The notes under the pieces: model-generated
Databases searched by the model: none
What the model was told of the DNA's origin: nothing
The model's input: only the letters and a program-made list of their open reading frames with translations
Origin: Chloroflexota bacterium
GTDB lineage: Bacteria > Chloroflexota > Limnocylindria > Limnocylindrales > CSP1-4
Assembly: GCA_016875645.1 (NCBI GenBank)
Contig: VGPE01000193.1
Coordinates: 1-5,572, forward strand
DNA length: 5,572 nucleotides
Direction: 5' to 3'
Part shown: positions 1 to 5,290 of the stretch, piece by piece
How the letters are laid out: each line of letters begins with the position of its first letter
Position numbering within the stretch: position 1 is the first letter of the stretch
Position numbers and translations under genes: made by a program

Positions 1-1032
1 GAGCACGATGTCGAGGCGCGCCACGTCGTCCGCCGCTACATCGGCAACCTGGCCCCCGCCCTCAAGGACATCTACGGCGAACCGGCGTTCACCAGGCTCG
101 CCGACATGCTGGGGGCCGCGGACAACTACCCCGAGCTGGGCACGAAGCCGAGCTTCGTCCAGGTGCCGCAACTGGTGCTCAACGACCTGCTGCAGCCGCT
201 GACTTCCGTCATCGAGGCGGACGGCGCGAAGCACTTCAAGCTGACGATCGACGAGATCGAGCACCGGATCGACGAGCTGAAGCCGCCGGTCGCTGCGCTC
301 GGCTACAACGCGCAGTGGCCCGGTCCCACCATCCGGGTCACGGAGGGTGACCGGGTGCGCGTCTCGTTCCTGAACAGCCTCCGCGAAACGACGGGCGTCC
401 ATTTCCACGGGATGGAGTTCGACGACTTCTTCATGGACGGGGTGCCGTTCGTGACCCAGAAGCCGATCGTGCCCGGCGAGACCTTCACCTACGAGTTCAC
501 GGCAAAGCCCGCCGGTTCGCACATGTACCACTCGCACCACAACGCGACCGACCAGGTGGGTCGGGGTCTGCTCGGGGCGCTGATCGTCGACCCGGCGGAA
601 GACCCGGTCACGTACGACCGGGAGTACGTCTGGATCTCGAACGACACCCTGGGCGGGTTCACGATCAACGGCCACGGGTTCCCGGCCGTGGTGCCGGTGC
701 TTGCGGCGGTCGGGGAGACCGTCCGGATCCGGTTCATGAACGAGGGGATCATGATGCATCCGTGGCACAGCCACGGGTACAAGATGCGGATCATCGCCCG
801 CGACGGTCGCCCCCTCGGGAGCGCCGAGTTCGACTGCGACGACCTGGGCGTCAATCCCGGCGAGCGCTGGGATGCCCTGATCACGGTGGACCGGCCGGGC
901 CTGTGGGCGTTCCACTGTCACATCCTGCCGCACGTCGAGGGCCTGTCGGGCATGTTCGGCATGGTCACCGCGCTGATCGCCGTCCCCGAGAAGGCACACG
1001 TTGACGCGATCGTCGCCGCGCTCCTCGCGTAG
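1..1032 (+). CDS. Two-domain multicopper oxidase (laccase-like), 5' truncated by the window edge
   Basis: The frame is open from base 1, so the true start lies upstream; the ATG at 106 is internal to this frame. 343 codons are visible. By family, such enzymes oxidise phenols, metal ions or similar donors at a type 1 copper and reduce O2 to water at a trinuclear centre. All copper motifs are visible (codon 1 = base 1): HFHG (134-137), HSHH (177-180), HPWHSHG (253-259) and HCHILPH (305-311). The first cupredoxin domain has HSH without Cys, so it has no type 1 site. The second has Cys306, His253 and His311 for type 1 copper and probably Met318 as axial ligand. Four motifs within about 190 residues indicate a two-domain oxidase rather than a three-domain laccase. 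Residues 1-70 lie before the first cupredoxin domain, look helical and were not recognised. Export signal and substrate cannot be judged. It is a separate unit from ftsZ, with a hairpin and a promoter between them. Confidence 0.9.
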   Translation, partial: EHDVEARHVVRRYIGNLAPALKDIYGEPAFTRLADMLGAADNYPELGTKPSFVQVPQLVLNDLLQPLTSVIEADGAKHFKLTIDEIEHRIDELKPPVAALGYNAQWPGPTIRVTEGDRVRVSFLNSLRETTGVHFHGMEFDDFFMDGVPFVTQKPIVPGETFTYEFTAKPAGSHMYHSHHNATDQVGRGLLGALIVDPAEDPVTYDREYVWISNDTLGGFTINGHGFPAVVPVLAAVGETVRIRFMNEGIMMHPWHSHGYKMRIIARDGRPLGSAEFDCDDLGVNPGERWDALITVDRPGLWAFHCHILPHVEGLSGMFGMVTALIAVPEKAHVDAIVAALLA

Positions 1033-1081
1033 GCCGCAGCTGCAACGCGTGACTCGCCGGGCCGGCTCCCCGGCCTGCGGC
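1033..1081 (+). terminator. Terminator-like compound stem-loop after the multicopper oxidase
   Basis: It begins on the base after the TAG stop. An outer 7-bp stem pairs 1033-1039 (GCCGCAG) with 1075-1081 (CTGCGGC). Inside it, GGCCGG (1060-1065) can pair with CCGGCC (1070-1075) around a CTCC loop; base 1075 can serve only one stem at a time. There is no T-tract downstream, so this is not a textbook intrinsic terminator. It could be a T-less terminator, an mRNA 3' stabilising structure or a chance GC palindrome. Bases 1082-1200 beyond it hold nothing I recognise. Confidence 0.35.
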
Positions 1082-1222
1082 TCCCCGTCGAGGTCATCTC
1101 CTCCGCCGGCGGCACCTGCGCGACTGCCTCGCCGTTGCCGCCCGGCCGCCTGACCCTGCGCGGCTGACGAAATCAGGCCCCGCGCACGTCACTTCGGTGT
1201 CCCGGCGGGCCATCCTGCGCCG

Positions 1223-1228
1223 TATACT
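1223..1228 (+). promoter_or_regulatory. Probable -10 box (TATACT) of the ftsZ promoter
   Basis: TATACT is a near-consensus -10 hexamer and stands out in a very GC-rich gap. Transcription would begin near 1235, giving a leader of about 95 nt before the ftsZ ATG. No convincing -35 element is visible 16-19 bp upstream. This is the only strong -10 candidate between the multicopper oxidase and ftsZ. Confidence 0.5.
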
Positions 1229-1230
1229 CG

Positions 1231-1263
1231 CGGGCAACTCGCAGGCCCCAGAGGGCGAGCCCG
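1231..1263 (+). promoter_or_regulatory. Foldable 5' leader element of the ftsZ transcript
   Basis: CGGG (1231-1234) can pair with CCCG (1260-1263). After a CAA bulge (1235-1237), CTCGC (1238-1242) pairs with GCGAG (1255-1259), giving 9 bp around a 12-nt loop. It lies next to the predicted transcription start. It resembles no riboswitch class I know; it could be a 5' stabilising hairpin or chance folding of GC-rich sequence. Confidence 0.25.
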
Positions 1264-1318
1264 AGCCGTCGTCACCGGGGTGGGGCCGAACGTGTTAGCA
1301 GTTCCCGTTGGCCACTGC

Positions 1319-1324
1319 GAGGAG
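1319..1324 (+). promoter_or_regulatory. Shine-Dalgarno site of ftsZ (GAGGAG)
   Basis: GAGGAG matches the anti-SD core and lies 5 nt before the ATG at 1330, which fixes the ftsZ start. It is the only strong SD in the window; the other genes show weak or no SD. Confidence 0.8.
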
Positions 1325-1329
1325 AGGGA

Positions 1330-2610
1330 ATGCCACTGCGTTCGGACTCAGAGAACTTTGCCCTGATCCGCGTCATCGGCGTGGGCGGTGGGGGCAGCAA
1401 CGCCGTCAACCGGATGATCCGGGCCGAGATGATGGGCGTCGAGTTCATCGCCTGCAACACGGATGCCCAGGCGCTGCTGCAGTCGGACGCGCCCCACAAG
1501 ATCCGCATCGGCGACAAGATCACCCGCGGCCTGGGCGCGGGCGGCGATTCCAGCATCGGCCAGCGTTCGGCCGAAGAGGACACCGAGAAGATCGCCGACG
1601 CGCTGCGCGATTCGGACATGGTCTTCATCACGGCCGGCCTGGGCGGTGGTACGGGCTCCGGTGCGGCGCCCGTCATCGCGGAGGTCGCCAAGGAACTGGG
1701 CGCCCTGACGATCGGCGTCGTGACCAAGCCCTTCAGCTTCGAGGGCAACCGCCGCAAGCTCGTGGCCGAGAAGGCCGCCGAGGAGCTCAAGGCCAAGGTC
1801 GACACTCTGATCACGATCCCCAACGACCGCCTGCGCGACGTCGTGCAGAAGAACACCTCGATCATGGACGCGTTCCGGGTCGTGGATGACGTCCTGCGCC
1901 AGGGCGTCCAGGGCATCAGCGACATCATCACCGTGCCCGGCCTGATCAACCTGGACTTCGCAGACGTGCGGGCGATCATGCGTGACGCCGGGTCGGCGCT
2001 GATGGGCATCGGCCGCGCCAGCGGCGATAACCGCGCCCTCGAGGCGGCCAAGATGGCGATCGCGAGCCCGCTGCTCGAGGTCAGTATCACCGGTGCCCAG
2101 GGCATCCTGTTCAATATCACCGGCTCGTCCAACCTGAGCCTGTATGAGGTCACCGAGGCAGCGGAGGAGATCCGCGCCAACGCCGACCCCGAGGCCAACA
2201 TCATCTTCGGCACCAGCTTCAACGAACGCCTGGGCGACGAGGTGATGATCACCGTCGTGGCGACCGGCTTCGATGCCACGCGCCGCCGCGAGACCGTTCG
2301 CCAGCAGACTGGTCAGGGCCAGGCGGCCGGCGGTCACGCCGGCGGCTCGACCTCGCCGGGCCTCCGTGGCCCGGAGCCGGGCGGGTCGATCCGGCCGCCG
2401 CGCGAACGGGACTTCCTCGAGGAGCTCGAGCGCCAGCGCCATTCCACCGAAGAGGGGCGCGACCGCGGCGCCGGCGACGATCGGGCTGCCGCGACGGTCG
2501 GGTCCGGGCTTCGCCCCTCCGAGCGCTCGGTCGGCGAGGCGGTCTCCCCGCCGCGCCGCCAGTACGACGCCGACGACCTCGAGATCCCCAGCTTCCTGCG
2601 CCGCAAGTAG
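1330..2610 (+). CDS. ftsZ: Cell division protein FtsZ
   Basis: FtsZ is the tubulin-like GTPase that polymerises into the Z-ring at midcell and recruits the divisome. The 426-residue protein is complete. Nucleotide-binding residues include GVGGGGSNA (17-25) and the signature GGGTGSG (105-111), which has Ser where most FtsZ proteins have Thr, as in tubulins. The T7 loop that completes the neighbouring subunit's GTPase site is NLDFADV (207-213). The globular domain ends near residue 317. A linker of about 97 residues (318-414), rich in Gly, Arg, Glu and Pro, follows, and the protein ends in the conserved peptide DDLEIPSFLRRK (415-426), which in this family docks on membrane anchors such as FtsA or SepF. 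The start is fixed by a strong SD 5 nt upstream. It heads a same-strand cluster with yggS 24 nt downstream. Identification is secure. Confidence 0.98.
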   Translation: MPLRSDSENFALIRVIGVGGGGSNAVNRMIRAEMMGVEFIACNTDAQALLQSDAPHKIRIGDKITRGLGAGGDSSIGQRSAEEDTEKIADALRDSDMVFITAGLGGGTGSGAAPVIAEVAKELGALTIGVVTKPFSFEGNRRKLVAEKAAEELKAKVDTLITIPNDRLRDVVQKNTSIMDAFRVVDDVLRQGVQGISDIITVPGLINLDFADVRAIMRDAGSALMGIGRASGDNRALEAAKMAIASPLLEVSITGAQGILFNITGSSNLSLYEVTEAAEEIRANADPEANIIFGTSFNERLGDEVMITVVATGFDATRRRETVRQQTGQGQAAGGHAGGSTSPGLRGPEPGGSIRPPRERDFLEELERQRHSTEEGRDRGAGDDRAAATVGSGLRPSERSVGEAVSPPRRQYDADDLEIPSFLRRK

Positions 2611-2613
2611 CCG

Positions 2614-2629
2614 GGCGGCACGGGCCGCC
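2614..2629 (+). promoter_or_regulatory. Small hairpin between ftsZ and yggS
   Basis: GGCGGC (2614-2619) and GCCGCC (2624-2629) form a perfect 6-bp GC stem with an ACGG loop. It lies 3 nt after the ftsZ stop codon and 5 nt before the yggS ATG, where an SD would normally sit. There is no T-tract, so it is not an evident terminator. It could affect yggS translation or transcript processing, or be a GC-rich coincidence. Confidence 0.3.
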
Positions 2630-2634
2630 GGACG

Positions 2635-3342
2635 ATGGAACCTGACCTGGAGCTTGAGGCGCTCCGACGAGCCCGCGAAGCGGTCCTGGGGCGGATCGCC
2701 GACGCGTGCATGCGCGGCGGCCGGCCGCCCGATTCGGTCACCCTGGTCGCCGTGTCCAAGACCGTCCCCGCCGAGCGGCTGCGGGCCGCCGTCGAAGCCG
2801 GGCTGACGCTCCTGGGCGAGAACCGGGTGCAGGAGGCCGAGGCGAAGCGCCCGCTGGTCCCGGGCGCAGGCTGGCACCTGGTCGGGCCGTTGCAGTCCAA
2901 CAAGGCACGGCGGGCGCTGGAGACGTTCGACCTGATCCAGTCCGTCGACTCGGTCGACCTTGCGCGCCGGCTCGACGCGATCGTCGGTGCGGACGGCCGC
3001 CCGCCCTACCCGGTGCTGCTGCAGCTCAACGTGGACCGCGACCCCGGCAAGGCGGGCTTCGTTCCCGAGCAGCTGACCGCGGCCGTGGACGCACTCGACG
3101 GCCTTCACCACCTGGAATTCCGGGGGCTGATGACGATCGGCCGGCTCGTTGAGTCCGCGGAAGCCGCGCGACCGACATTCGTCGGGCTGCGCGAGCTGTC
3201 GCGCGCGCTGCGGGCGGTCTGGCCGCGCCTGGGCCCGGAACTCTCCATGGGCATGAGCGAGGACTACGCGGTCGCGGTCGAGGAGGGAGCGACGATCGTG
3301 CGCGTCGGGCGCGCCCTGTTCGGGTCGAGGCCCACGCCCTGA
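2635..3342 (+). CDS. yggS: YggS/YlmE family pyridoxal phosphate-binding protein
   Basis: This is a cytosolic PLP-binding protein of the PLPBP (YggS/PROSC/YlmE) family, which has no proven enzymatic reaction and is implicated in vitamin B6 and amino/keto-acid homeostasis. The 235 residues match the usual length of one alanine-racemase-like barrel. Visible family motifs are VAVSKT (38-43) with the PLP lysine at Lys42, GENRVQE (61-67), WHLVGPLQSNK (80-90), LRGLM-like FRGLMTIG (162-169), LSMGMSEDY (203-211) and the phosphate-binding RVGRALFG (223-230). The ATG at 2635 is the only reasonable start: the same frame is closed by the ftsZ stop at 2608-2610, with no start codon between. No SD is seen, so translation may be coupled to ftsZ. 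Its position just after ftsZ matches ylmE in Gram-positive ylm clusters; pgeF, often between the two, is absent. Confidence 0.95.
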   Translation: MEPDLELEALRRAREAVLGRIADACMRGGRPPDSVTLVAVSKTVPAERLRAAVEAGLTLLGENRVQEAEAKRPLVPGAGWHLVGPLQSNKARRALETFDLIQSVDSVDLARRLDAIVGADGRPPYPVLLQLNVDRDPGKAGFVPEQLTAAVDALDGLHHLEFRGLMTIGRLVESAEAARPTFVGLRELSRALRAVWPRLGPELSMGMSEDYAVAVEEGATIVRVGRALFGSRPTP

Positions 3343-3393
3343 GCCTGCCGACGCGCCGTCTCGGGTCCTGAGGGTGCCCGGCCGCCGTCGCGC

Positions 3394-3399
3394 TATCCT
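3394..3399 (+). promoter_or_regulatory. Candidate -10 box (TATCCT) giving a leaderless yggT mRNA
   Basis: TATCCT fits the TANNNT -10 pattern and lies 6 nt before the GTG start of yggT, so transcription would start at or within a base or two of the start codon. There is no SD in front of the GTG, which fits leaderless translation. No -35 is recognisable. The site lies in the 63-nt gap after yggS, so yggT may have its own promoter as well as read-through. Confidence 0.45.
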
Positions 3400-3405
3400 C
3401 GTGCC

Positions 3406-3654
3406 GTGGGCCTCTTCATCCGCAACTTCGTCGAGTTGCTCGCACTCGCGCTGACCGTGCTGGTTCTCGGCCGGGTGCTCGTCTCATGGGTCGACGCGAC
3501 CGGCCGCTCCCAGGTCGCGCGGTTCCTGATCCAGACAACGGAGCCGATCCTTGCGCCGATCCGGCGCATCCTCCCCAACACCGGGATGCTCGATCTCTCA
3601 CCGATGATCCTGATCCTCATCCTGACGTTCGTGATGCAGGCCGTACGCGCCTGA
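3406..3654 (+). CDS. yggT: YggT/YlmG family integral membrane protein (single-repeat form)
   Basis: This is a small membrane protein of 82 residues with a GTG start. Two hydrophobic segments are visible: about 7-29 (starting near NFVELLALALTVLVLG) and about 63-80 (starting near DLSPMILILILTFV). Between them lies the family hallmark TEPILAPIRRILPN (45-58), then G and DLSP. It is one YggT unit, whereas E. coli YggT has two. The family recurs next to division genes; relatives have been linked to membrane or nucleoid distribution (YlmG in plastids and cyanobacteria) and osmotic stress, with no defined biochemical activity. In many Gram-positives sepF precedes ylmG; here nothing lies between it and yggS. 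A TATCCT box 6 nt before the GTG suggests leaderless expression. Identification is good; function is inferred only from family and context. Confidence 0.9.
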   Translation: MGLFIRNFVELLALALTVLVLGRVLVSWVDATGRSQVARFLIQTTEPILAPIRRILPNTGMLDLSPMILILILTFVMQAVRA

Positions 3655-3679
3655 TGGCCGGCTGACCGGGGATCCGGCC

Positions 3680-3946
3680 GTGGTCCGGTTCACTGTCCGG
3701 CTCACGCCACGCGGCGGCGCCGACCGGATCGACGGGGTTCGCGATGGGGAATTGCAGGCCCGGGTGAGCGCCGCTCCGGTGGAGGGCGCGGCGAACGAAT
3801 CACTGCTGCGACTGATCGCCAGGGAGCTGGAGGTGCCACCTGGCGCCGTGCGTGTCGTGTCCGGCGCACACGCCCGTCGCAAGGTCGTCTCCGTCCGGAC
3901 CGACCGGGAGCGGGTGATGGTCCGCTGGCCCGACCTTCGGGTATGA
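3680..3946 (+). CDS. yggU: YggU / DUF167 family protein
   Basis: This is a small soluble protein of 88 residues in the DUF167 (YggU) family, whose function is unknown. Family marks are RLTPRGGADRIDG (7-19), the conserved core ARVSAAPVEGAANE (27-40), and VRVVSGAHARRKVV (57-70). The length is normal. The GTG at 3680 places the family start correctly; a weak purine run GGGGA (3668-3671) sits 8 nt upstream, and an in-frame CTG at 3662 is a less likely alternative. It follows yggT by 25 nt and is probably co-transcribed; yggT-yggU pairs are common in bacteria. A tiny ATG-GCC-GGC-TGA frame (3654-3665) overlaps the yggT stop in TGATG fashion and could help ribosomes carry over, though it may be chance. 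The stop codon lies inside the likely -10 box of the downstream tRNA gene. Confidence 0.92.
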   Translation: MVRFTVRLTPRGGADRIDGVRDGELQARVSAAPVEGAANESLLRLIARELEVPPGAVRVVSGAHARRKVVSVRTDRERVMVRWPDLRV

Positions 3947-3947
3947 T
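3942..3947 (+). promoter_or_regulatory. Probable -10 box (TATGAT) of the tRNA-Val gene
   Basis: TATGAT is close to the -10 consensus and is almost the only A/T-rich hexamer near the tRNA. Transcription would start near 3954, giving a 5' leader of about 35 nt for RNase P to remove. The hexamer contains the yggU stop codon (TGA, 3944-3946). No clear -35 is seen. Confidence 0.5.
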
Positions 3948-3988
3948 TCGCGGCCCCGGCACGGGCCAGGCCCCGCCGGCGGCCTCGT

Positions 3989-4065
3989 GGGCGATTGGCT
4001 CAGTCGGTTAGAGCGCGCGGTTCACATCCGCGAGGTCACTGGTTCGAATCCAGTATCGCCCACCA
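3989..4065 (+). tRNA. tRNA-Val (anticodon CAC), CCA end encoded
   Basis: A full cloverleaf can be drawn. The acceptor stem GGGCGAT/ATCGCCC has 7 pairs. The D arm is GCTC-AGTCGGTTA-GAGC. The anticodon arm is CGCGG-TTCACAT-CCGCG, with CAC at positions 34-36 reading GUG valine codons. The variable loop is AGGTC and the T arm ACTGG-TTCGAAT-CCAGT. The discriminator A (4062) is followed by an encoded CCA (4063-4065), and the sequence continues CCACC, so the CCA is partly repeated in the trailer. All stems are perfectly paired, so it is probably functional. GUG/GTG is a heavily used codon and start in this GC-rich genome. The convergent dipeptidase gene ends 5 nt beyond. Confidence 0.95.
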
Positions 4066-4070
4066 CCACC

Positions 4071-5222
4071 TCAAAGGGAGACCGCCGGCGCGAGCGCCTG
4101 GTCCAGGACCCGGAGCCAGTTCTCGCCTAGCACCTTGCGGATGGCCGCTTCGTCGAGGCCGGCCCGGACCAGCGCCTCGGTCAGCCGGCCGTAGCGCGTC
4201 GCGTCGAAGTCGCGCAGCCAGTTGCCGCCGGCCATCAGGTCAAGGCCGATCGCGGCGTGGTCCGGCCCGACGGTCGCGCTGATCCACGCGATCTGCTCAG
4301 CCCAATCGTCGACGGTCGGAAGGGGGGCGCCGGCGGCCAGCGCAGCATCGTGCCACTCGCGCCAGGGCCGCCCGTACCCCCAGCGCACGAGCCATCGGTG
4401 GCGCATCTCGTCGTCGAGCGATGCGAAGGCGGGCGCGGCCTCCGCACCGGTCCGCAGCCGCGAAGGGGTGGAGCCCCAGTCGGCGGCCGCCTGGCTGATG
4501 ATCCAGCCCGCCCCGTGGAGCCCGACCACGCCACCGCGCCCGGCCAGGAGCCGGATGGTGTCCTCGGTCAGGTTGCCGATCACCTCGGCGAACCGCGCCA
4601 GCCCGTTGTGGCTGGTCACGACCGGCGCCCGGCTGGCGCGGACGATCTGACGCTTGGCGTGATCGGGGGCGTGCGAGATGTCGATCACGATTCCGAGCCG
4701 GTTCAGCTCGGCGATGGCGGCTCGCCCGCGGTCCGAAAGCCCGCCCCAGCGCTGCTCGCCCGCGTAGGCGTCCACCAGCCCGTTGGTGGTGTCGTGGTTC
4801 GTCAACTGGATCATCCGCACGCCGAGCCGGTGATATGCACGGAGGGTGTCCGGGTCCCCGTCGGGGTCGACGCCACCTTCGAGGGCGAGCACGACCGCCA
4901 GTCGGCCCGCTGCCACGATCCTCCGGACGTCAGCCGCGCTCAGCGCCAGCTCCATCCGATCGGGATTGGCGGCGAGGACGCGATGAAACGTCTCGATGAG
5001 CCGGTGGGCCTGCCGCACCGCCTGGCCGGCGACGATGTACGGGTCGTCGACGAATAGGTGATCGATGACGACGTTCAGCCCGCCCGCGACCGCCCGGGCG
5101 TAGTCGAAGGTGCCGGTCGGCTGCGCCGTCCAGGGGTCGATGCCCTGGACGTGGACGGCGTTTGTCAGGTGCACGTGACCATCGACGACGGTGGCCGATC
5201 GGTGGAGCTCCGACGCATTCAC
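4071..5222 (-). CDS. Peptidase M19 (membrane/renal dipeptidase-like) metallohydrolase with altered signature residues
   Basis: This 383-residue protein has the length of the M19 family, zinc hydrolases with an amidohydrolase-type barrel that cleave dipeptides, often including D-amino acid or dehydro forms. Landmarks are DGHVHL (14-19), ALEGG with the bridging Glu115, RLGVRMIQLTNHDTTN (132-147), NRLGIVIDISHA with His184 (174-185), PVVTSHNG with His205 (200-207), GLDLMAGG with Asp328 (326-333) and LGENWLRVL (365-373). Most metal ligands are kept, but the usual HxD is HxH (His16/His18). Compared by eye with human DPEP1, the substrate-binding Arg230 corresponds to Gly216, and His152 to Asn142 (His143 is next to it). 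The fold call is firm; true dipeptidase activity is uncertain. No signal peptide is seen, so it is probably cytosolic. The start is GTG, without an SD, 8 nt after a TAGGCT box. The gene ends 5 nt from the convergent tRNA. Confidence 0.88.
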   Translation of the reverse strand: MNASELHRSATVVDGHVHLTNAVHVQGIDPWTAQPTGTFDYARAVAGGLNVVIDHLFVDDPYIVAGQAVRQAHRLIETFHRVLAANPDRMELALSAADVRRIVAAGRLAVVLALEGGVDPDGDPDTLRAYHRLGVRMIQLTNHDTTNGLVDAYAGEQRWGGLSDRGRAAIAELNRLGIVIDISHAPDHAKRQIVRASRAPVVTSHNGLARFAEVIGNLTEDTIRLLAGRGGVVGLHGAGWIISQAAADWGSTPSRLRTGAEAAPAFASLDDEMRHRWLVRWGYGRPWREWHDAALAAGAPLPTVDDWAEQIAWISATVGPDHAAIGLDLMAGGNWLRDFDATRYGRLTEALVRAGLDEAAIRKVLGENWLRVLDQALAPAVSL

Positions 5223-5230
5223 GAGCGCGA

Positions 5231-5236
5231 AGCCTA
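5231..5236 (-). promoter_or_regulatory. Candidate -10 box (TAGGCT) of the dipeptidase-like gene, leaderless layout
   Basis: Read on the - strand, TAGGCT fits TANNNT and is followed by 8 nt and then the GTG start at 5222. No SD lies between, so the transcript may start at or next to the start codon. No -35 is evident. It sits in the 68-bp divergent gap shared with the ABC ATPase gene. Confidence 0.35.
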
Positions 5237-5277
5237 CGTCGGGCCCGAAGCGGCCACCGGGCCGGTCGCGGATGGGC

Positions 5278-5283
5278 CATCCT
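5278..5283 (+). promoter_or_regulatory. Candidate -10-like box (CATCCT) of the ABC ATPase gene
   Basis: CATCCT lies 7 nt before the GTG at 5291, almost the same layout as TATCCT six nt before the yggT GTG. It lacks the first T of TANNNT, so it is a weak candidate. No SD precedes the GTG. If it is real, the mRNA would be leaderless. Confidence 0.25.
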
Positions 5284-5290
5284 GTGCCCC

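Noticed and set aside
8..202. Short frame over the left edge
   Set aside because: An out-of-frame shadow of the multicopper oxidase, which is open from base 1.
1..1032. Reading the laccase-like gene as pgeF/YlmD, the 'polyphenol oxidase' typical of ftsZ-ylm clusters
   Set aside because: YlmD has no cupredoxin fold; this gene has the four histidine-rich copper motifs of multicopper oxidases, lies upstream of ftsZ and is separated by a terminator-like hairpin and a promoter.
1082..1200. Possible small gene or RNA in the gap before the ftsZ promoter
   Set aside because: No convincing start with SD, no recognisable RNA structure and no repeat; nothing supportable.
1348..3111. Very long open frame (587 codons) on the - strand opposite ftsZ and yggS
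   Set aside because: Both + strand genes are unmistakable. The antisense frame is stop-free because of the extreme GC content at codon third positions, and its protein is low-complexity with no recognisable domain.
3654..3665. Four-codon frame ATG-GCC-GGC-TGA overlapping the yggT stop
   Set aside because: Too short to claim as a gene; a TGATG overlap of this size is expected by chance. Mentioned only as a possible aid to translation of yggU.
3995..4282. Open frame starting inside the tRNA gene and running into the dipeptidase-like gene
   Set aside because: Its first part is the tRNA itself and the rest is antisense to M19 codons; no domain.
4257..5057. 266-codon + strand frame opposite the dipeptidase-like gene
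   Set aside because: It is a mirror of a clear M19 coding sequence, rich in Arg, Gly, Pro and Asp with no family motif; a GC artefact.
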